A stretch of 64,000 nt of DNA from Lunularia cruciata (lineage: Eukaryota > Streptophyta > Marchantiopsida > Lunulariales > Lunulariaceae). The stretch covers positions 76,034,931 to 76,098,930 of the forward strand of contig OX419755.1 in the NCBI GenBank assembly GCA_948567375.1, in the 5' to 3' direction. Within the stretch, counting starts at the first letter, position 1; every line of letters starts with the position of its first letter. Shown here in pieces: positions 61,287 through 64,000 of this stretch. A program made the position numbers and the translations under genes. The notes beneath the pieces were generated by a model. It made no database searches, was not told the origin of the DNA, and was given only the letters and a program-made list of their open reading frames with translations.

Positions 61287-63680
61287 ATGGCTACACCTTC
61301 CCATGTGGGGTCACCTAGGGCGGCTCGGGATACACCATGCCCAGTGTGTCACCGATCCTTTACCTTGCAAAGGGTAAAGATCTATGTGGGAAGGATGCAC
61401 AAGGACTATGATTGGACCACTTGGAATGTTCACATGAGACGAGTGACCACATCGACAACATTGACACTCAAGATTACACACGCTTCTTCTATCCCTTTAT
61501 TGATCGTTCTGGGGATATCAATCAAGTCACGGGAGTGGTTAGCTTCTCAAGAGGGTTGCATTTTGGGGTTATTTGAGACTAGTTTTCCATGTCCACGTCT
61601 ATTCCATAGGCTACCCCGCACACTCCATGATAAGACTAGACAAGCTTTTTGCCTACCACTTGATTGTTTGGCACGTGATCCCTTGGACAAGTTAGCATGG
61701 TTCCTATTCCTCTTACTCCTTCGATGGTGTCTTTGTTATGCTAGAAGGGGATGTGCGGGGCATAGAGAGGTGGCTGTTAGATTTCATCAATTCTGAGCGG
61801 GGGATTGGGCAGCCCTTCAGGAGGAGTTTGTTAGGGCTACACAATTTAAGAGACAGGCATTGCCATAGGATACCATAGAGTCCACTCGATTACGACGGTG
61901 TAGGACATTGGATCAGGCCGCAGAGTTTAGTAGAGCAGCACAAGCGCTACACCTTTTGTCTATGGCGAGTCCTACTGATGAGACTATCTCTTCCCTACGC
62001 TCATTACATCCTATAGCAATAGAGGACTACCACTAGAGGTCTTAGATTATCAGCCTGAGCAGCCTTTATGTCTTGATAGGTTGTTATTTGCACAAGCATT
62101 GTGCATTGTCCCTCGCCTTTCCTCGGGAGGCTTGTCAAGGATGGTTTATGAGCACATTAGAGATTGCTTCTAGGCAAATGATCCTTCTAGTGGTTTTACC
62201 GAGTTGTTTCAGGTGGCTGCAGTAGTAGCAAGAGGAGACATTCCTATGTCTATTAGTCGGGTGTTAGGTGCTAGTCAACTTCTCACAATGGAGAAGGACA
62301 CGGGGGGCATTAGACCGATTGCTATTAGAGAGATCTTTTTGCATTTAGTCAATTGTACCATTGTCCTTTAGTATCATTCTCACTTTCAACAACACCTCAA
62401 TCCACATCAGTTTTAGAGTAGCTACACCTGGAGGATGTGAGGCTATATCTCTAAGCATTAGAGCACTCCTAGATATTCATCCGGAGTGGGTTATCCTATA
62501 GGTGGATGTTGAGAATGCTTTTAATAACATCTCATGTGCATCCATCTTTAAAGAGCTTAGGGATGCTGGTGGATCCTTGGCGAGTCTCATTCCTTTTGTG
62601 CGGTCTTTTTATGGCTCTCTTGCTTCCCTTTACTACCAACATGGTGGTTCACAAGAGGGAGTCACCGTCTTGGAGTCAATTGTTGGTACACGTCAGGGAG
62701 ATCCTTTGGGGGAGCCCTTATTTGCCATGGCTCACTTTAGAGCTCTCCTATCTACTTCTTGGCCATGCCATGTTGTGTATTTCTCTCATTGGCAGATGAT
62801 ACACATATCGTAGGCCCTGTAGATCAGATTAGGCAAGCCTTTGACTACTTGACTACCAAGCTACATCTAGTAGGCTTGAGATTCAAGGTGTCAAATGTAG
62901 GGCATGGTCCCCTTTAGGTATCCCTCCTCACCTTGAGCTTCTAGAGGGTGTATCACATCAACATATGGACTTTGTGTTCTTGGAGTGCCAATAGGATTGG
63001 AGGATTTTGTCACACGCTTCTTAGACGTTGCCCTTGCAAAGGATGTTCTCCATGTGAATGACCTTTCATTACTAGTAAGGAGATCCGCAGGTGGCATTTG
63101 GTATACTCTCTTCCAGTATTGCTCGTCGACCATCCTACCTCATCCGTATAGTTCTCCTCTCACCGTCCTTCCTATCAAGTCTGAGAAAATTTGATAGGAG
63201 GATTATGGGAGTCTTTGGTGATATTATTGGACCATGGACTTTTGAGTGTGTGATAGGGGATTTGGCATGTAGACGTACTGCTCTGCCAATCTCATTTTGT
63301 GGGGTTGGCTTGCTATCTATGGAGGAGATGGCACCTATAGCATTTTTGGGTAGTTGGGCTCTCTTGGCACCCCTACTTCCTCTCATTTTGTGGTTGCTGA
63401 TAGGTCGGTTTTGGAGACTTATGTGATAGAGGTGGAGGGAGGATCTTTTTCTCTCCAGGTGTTATTGCGGCAGATGAGAGATAGTCTATCTCCACGAGCA
63501 CGAGAGGATTTCCACCTTTTGCTTCAATGTTGTCAGATTGGACTAGAGGTTTATTGTAAAAGACCAAGACTAAGGAGAGAAATAGGAGAATGGAAGTTCA
63601 CATTGGGACACTAGAATGAGGGAAAACTCCAAATGCCTAGCATGAGCTTTGGCTTTGGTATTTATAAGTAGTATACAAGG
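61287..63680 (+). pseudogene. Non-LTR-like reverse transcriptase element, broken
   Basis: The N-terminal open part (61287-61796) has a Cys pair followed by His residues (CPVCHRSF, then HKDYDWTTWNVHMRR), a possible zinc finger. After frame breaks, ALHLLSMASPTDETISSLR, then RT motifs: TGGIRPIAIREIFLHLV (about 62307), DVENAFNNIS with catalytic Asp (62505), GTRQGDPLGEPLFAM (62685), LADDTHI with the ADD catalytic pair (about 62790), and a thumb/connection-like GVGLLSMEEMAPIAFL (about 63301). Frames shift at least four times. No endonuclease and no integrase is seen. Similar RTs occur in bryophytes and algae, in my recollection. It could be a LINE-like or another retroelement class. Confidence 0.7.
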
Positions 63681-64000
63681 CCTTTGAGAAGCTTCCTCGA
63701 ACCGCTTTCTGTGGTTGCTGATAGGTCAGTTTTGGAGACTTATGTGATAGAGGTGGAGGGAGGATCTTTTTCTCTCCAGGTGTTATTGCGGCAGATGAGA
63801 GATAGTCTATCTCCACGAGCACGAGAGGATTTCCACCTTTTGCTTCAATGTTGTCAGATTGGACTAGAGGTTTATTGTAAAAGACCAAGACTAAGGAGAG
63901 AAATAGGAGAATGGAAGTTCACATTGGGACACTAGAATGAGTGAAACTCCAAATGCCTAGCATGAGCTTTGGCTTTGGTATTTATAAGTAGTATACAAGG
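63389..64000 (+). repeat. Near-identical direct duplication of about 291 bp
   Basis: Copy 1 is 63389-63680, copy 2 is 63710-64000 and is cut by the window edge. I count only about three differences: g/a near 63408/63729 and a small change at gagggaaaa/gagtgaaa. Spacer 63681-63709. Both encode the last part of the RT protein (SFSLQVLLRQMRDSLSPRA). Confidence 0.92.

Noticed and set aside
1..64000. CRISPR arrays, bacterial operons, rRNA
   Set aside because: None seen; introns and plant-type retroelements show a eukaryotic nuclear sequence.

Overview
The window looks like a nuclear chromosome segment of a seed-free streptophyte (moss, liverwort, lycophyte, fern or alga grade); the species is not identified. 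About 52 kb (roughly 1.6-54.1 kb) is AT-rich, decayed retroelement sequence. About 6 kb (54.1-60 kb) is GC-richer and holds the one clear host gene, an intron-containing homologue of the axonemal protein DRC9/IQCG. That gene implies a lineage with motile flagella, for example swimming sperm. The last 3 kb hold a broken non-LTR-like reverse transcriptase.

Retroelement layout (family letters are mine). Family B is a Ty3-like element. It occurs as B1 (5946-19040, interrupted), B2 (about 19041-24548), B3 (27644-28017 plus 40203-42424), B4 (42425-46184) and B5 (46185-49285), all on the plus strand. Read across copies the order is gag, protease, C5-cytosine DNA methyltransferase, reverse transcriptase, RNase H, integrase, then a C-terminal PHD finger and the LTR. 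No copy here has all parts intact. Family A is another Ty3-like element with LTRs of about 690 bp: A1 (6262-13799, minus), A2 (29343-37834, plus), A3 (25363-27233, partial, minus), and isolated LTRs at 17987-18648 and 30227-30921. It carries an extra zinc-knuckle ORF ahead of gag. Family C (C1 2395-5945; C2 28018-40202 with A2 inside) is about 3.7 kb, has no LTR I can find, and encodes an unrecognised protein ending in a coiled coil. Family D is a pair of LTR fragments (1640-2394, 24549-25362). E is a Ty3-type RT scrap (27234-27643). F (49563-54117) is a complete but decayed Ty1/copia element whose primer site resembles the half-tRNA-iMet site of Drosophila copia.

The insertions are nested four deep: B3 contains C2, which contains A2, which contains an isolated A LTR. 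Each step is supported by a short target duplication, and the B, C and A target sites also have uninterrupted relatives inside the window. B units lie head to tail, and three LTR ends directly abut another LTR start.

Main result: family B combines a DNA methyltransferase and a PHD finger in one retroelement, i.e. a possible chromatin-writing and chromatin-reading module. Both were found by reading degenerate frames by eye and need profile searches to confirm.
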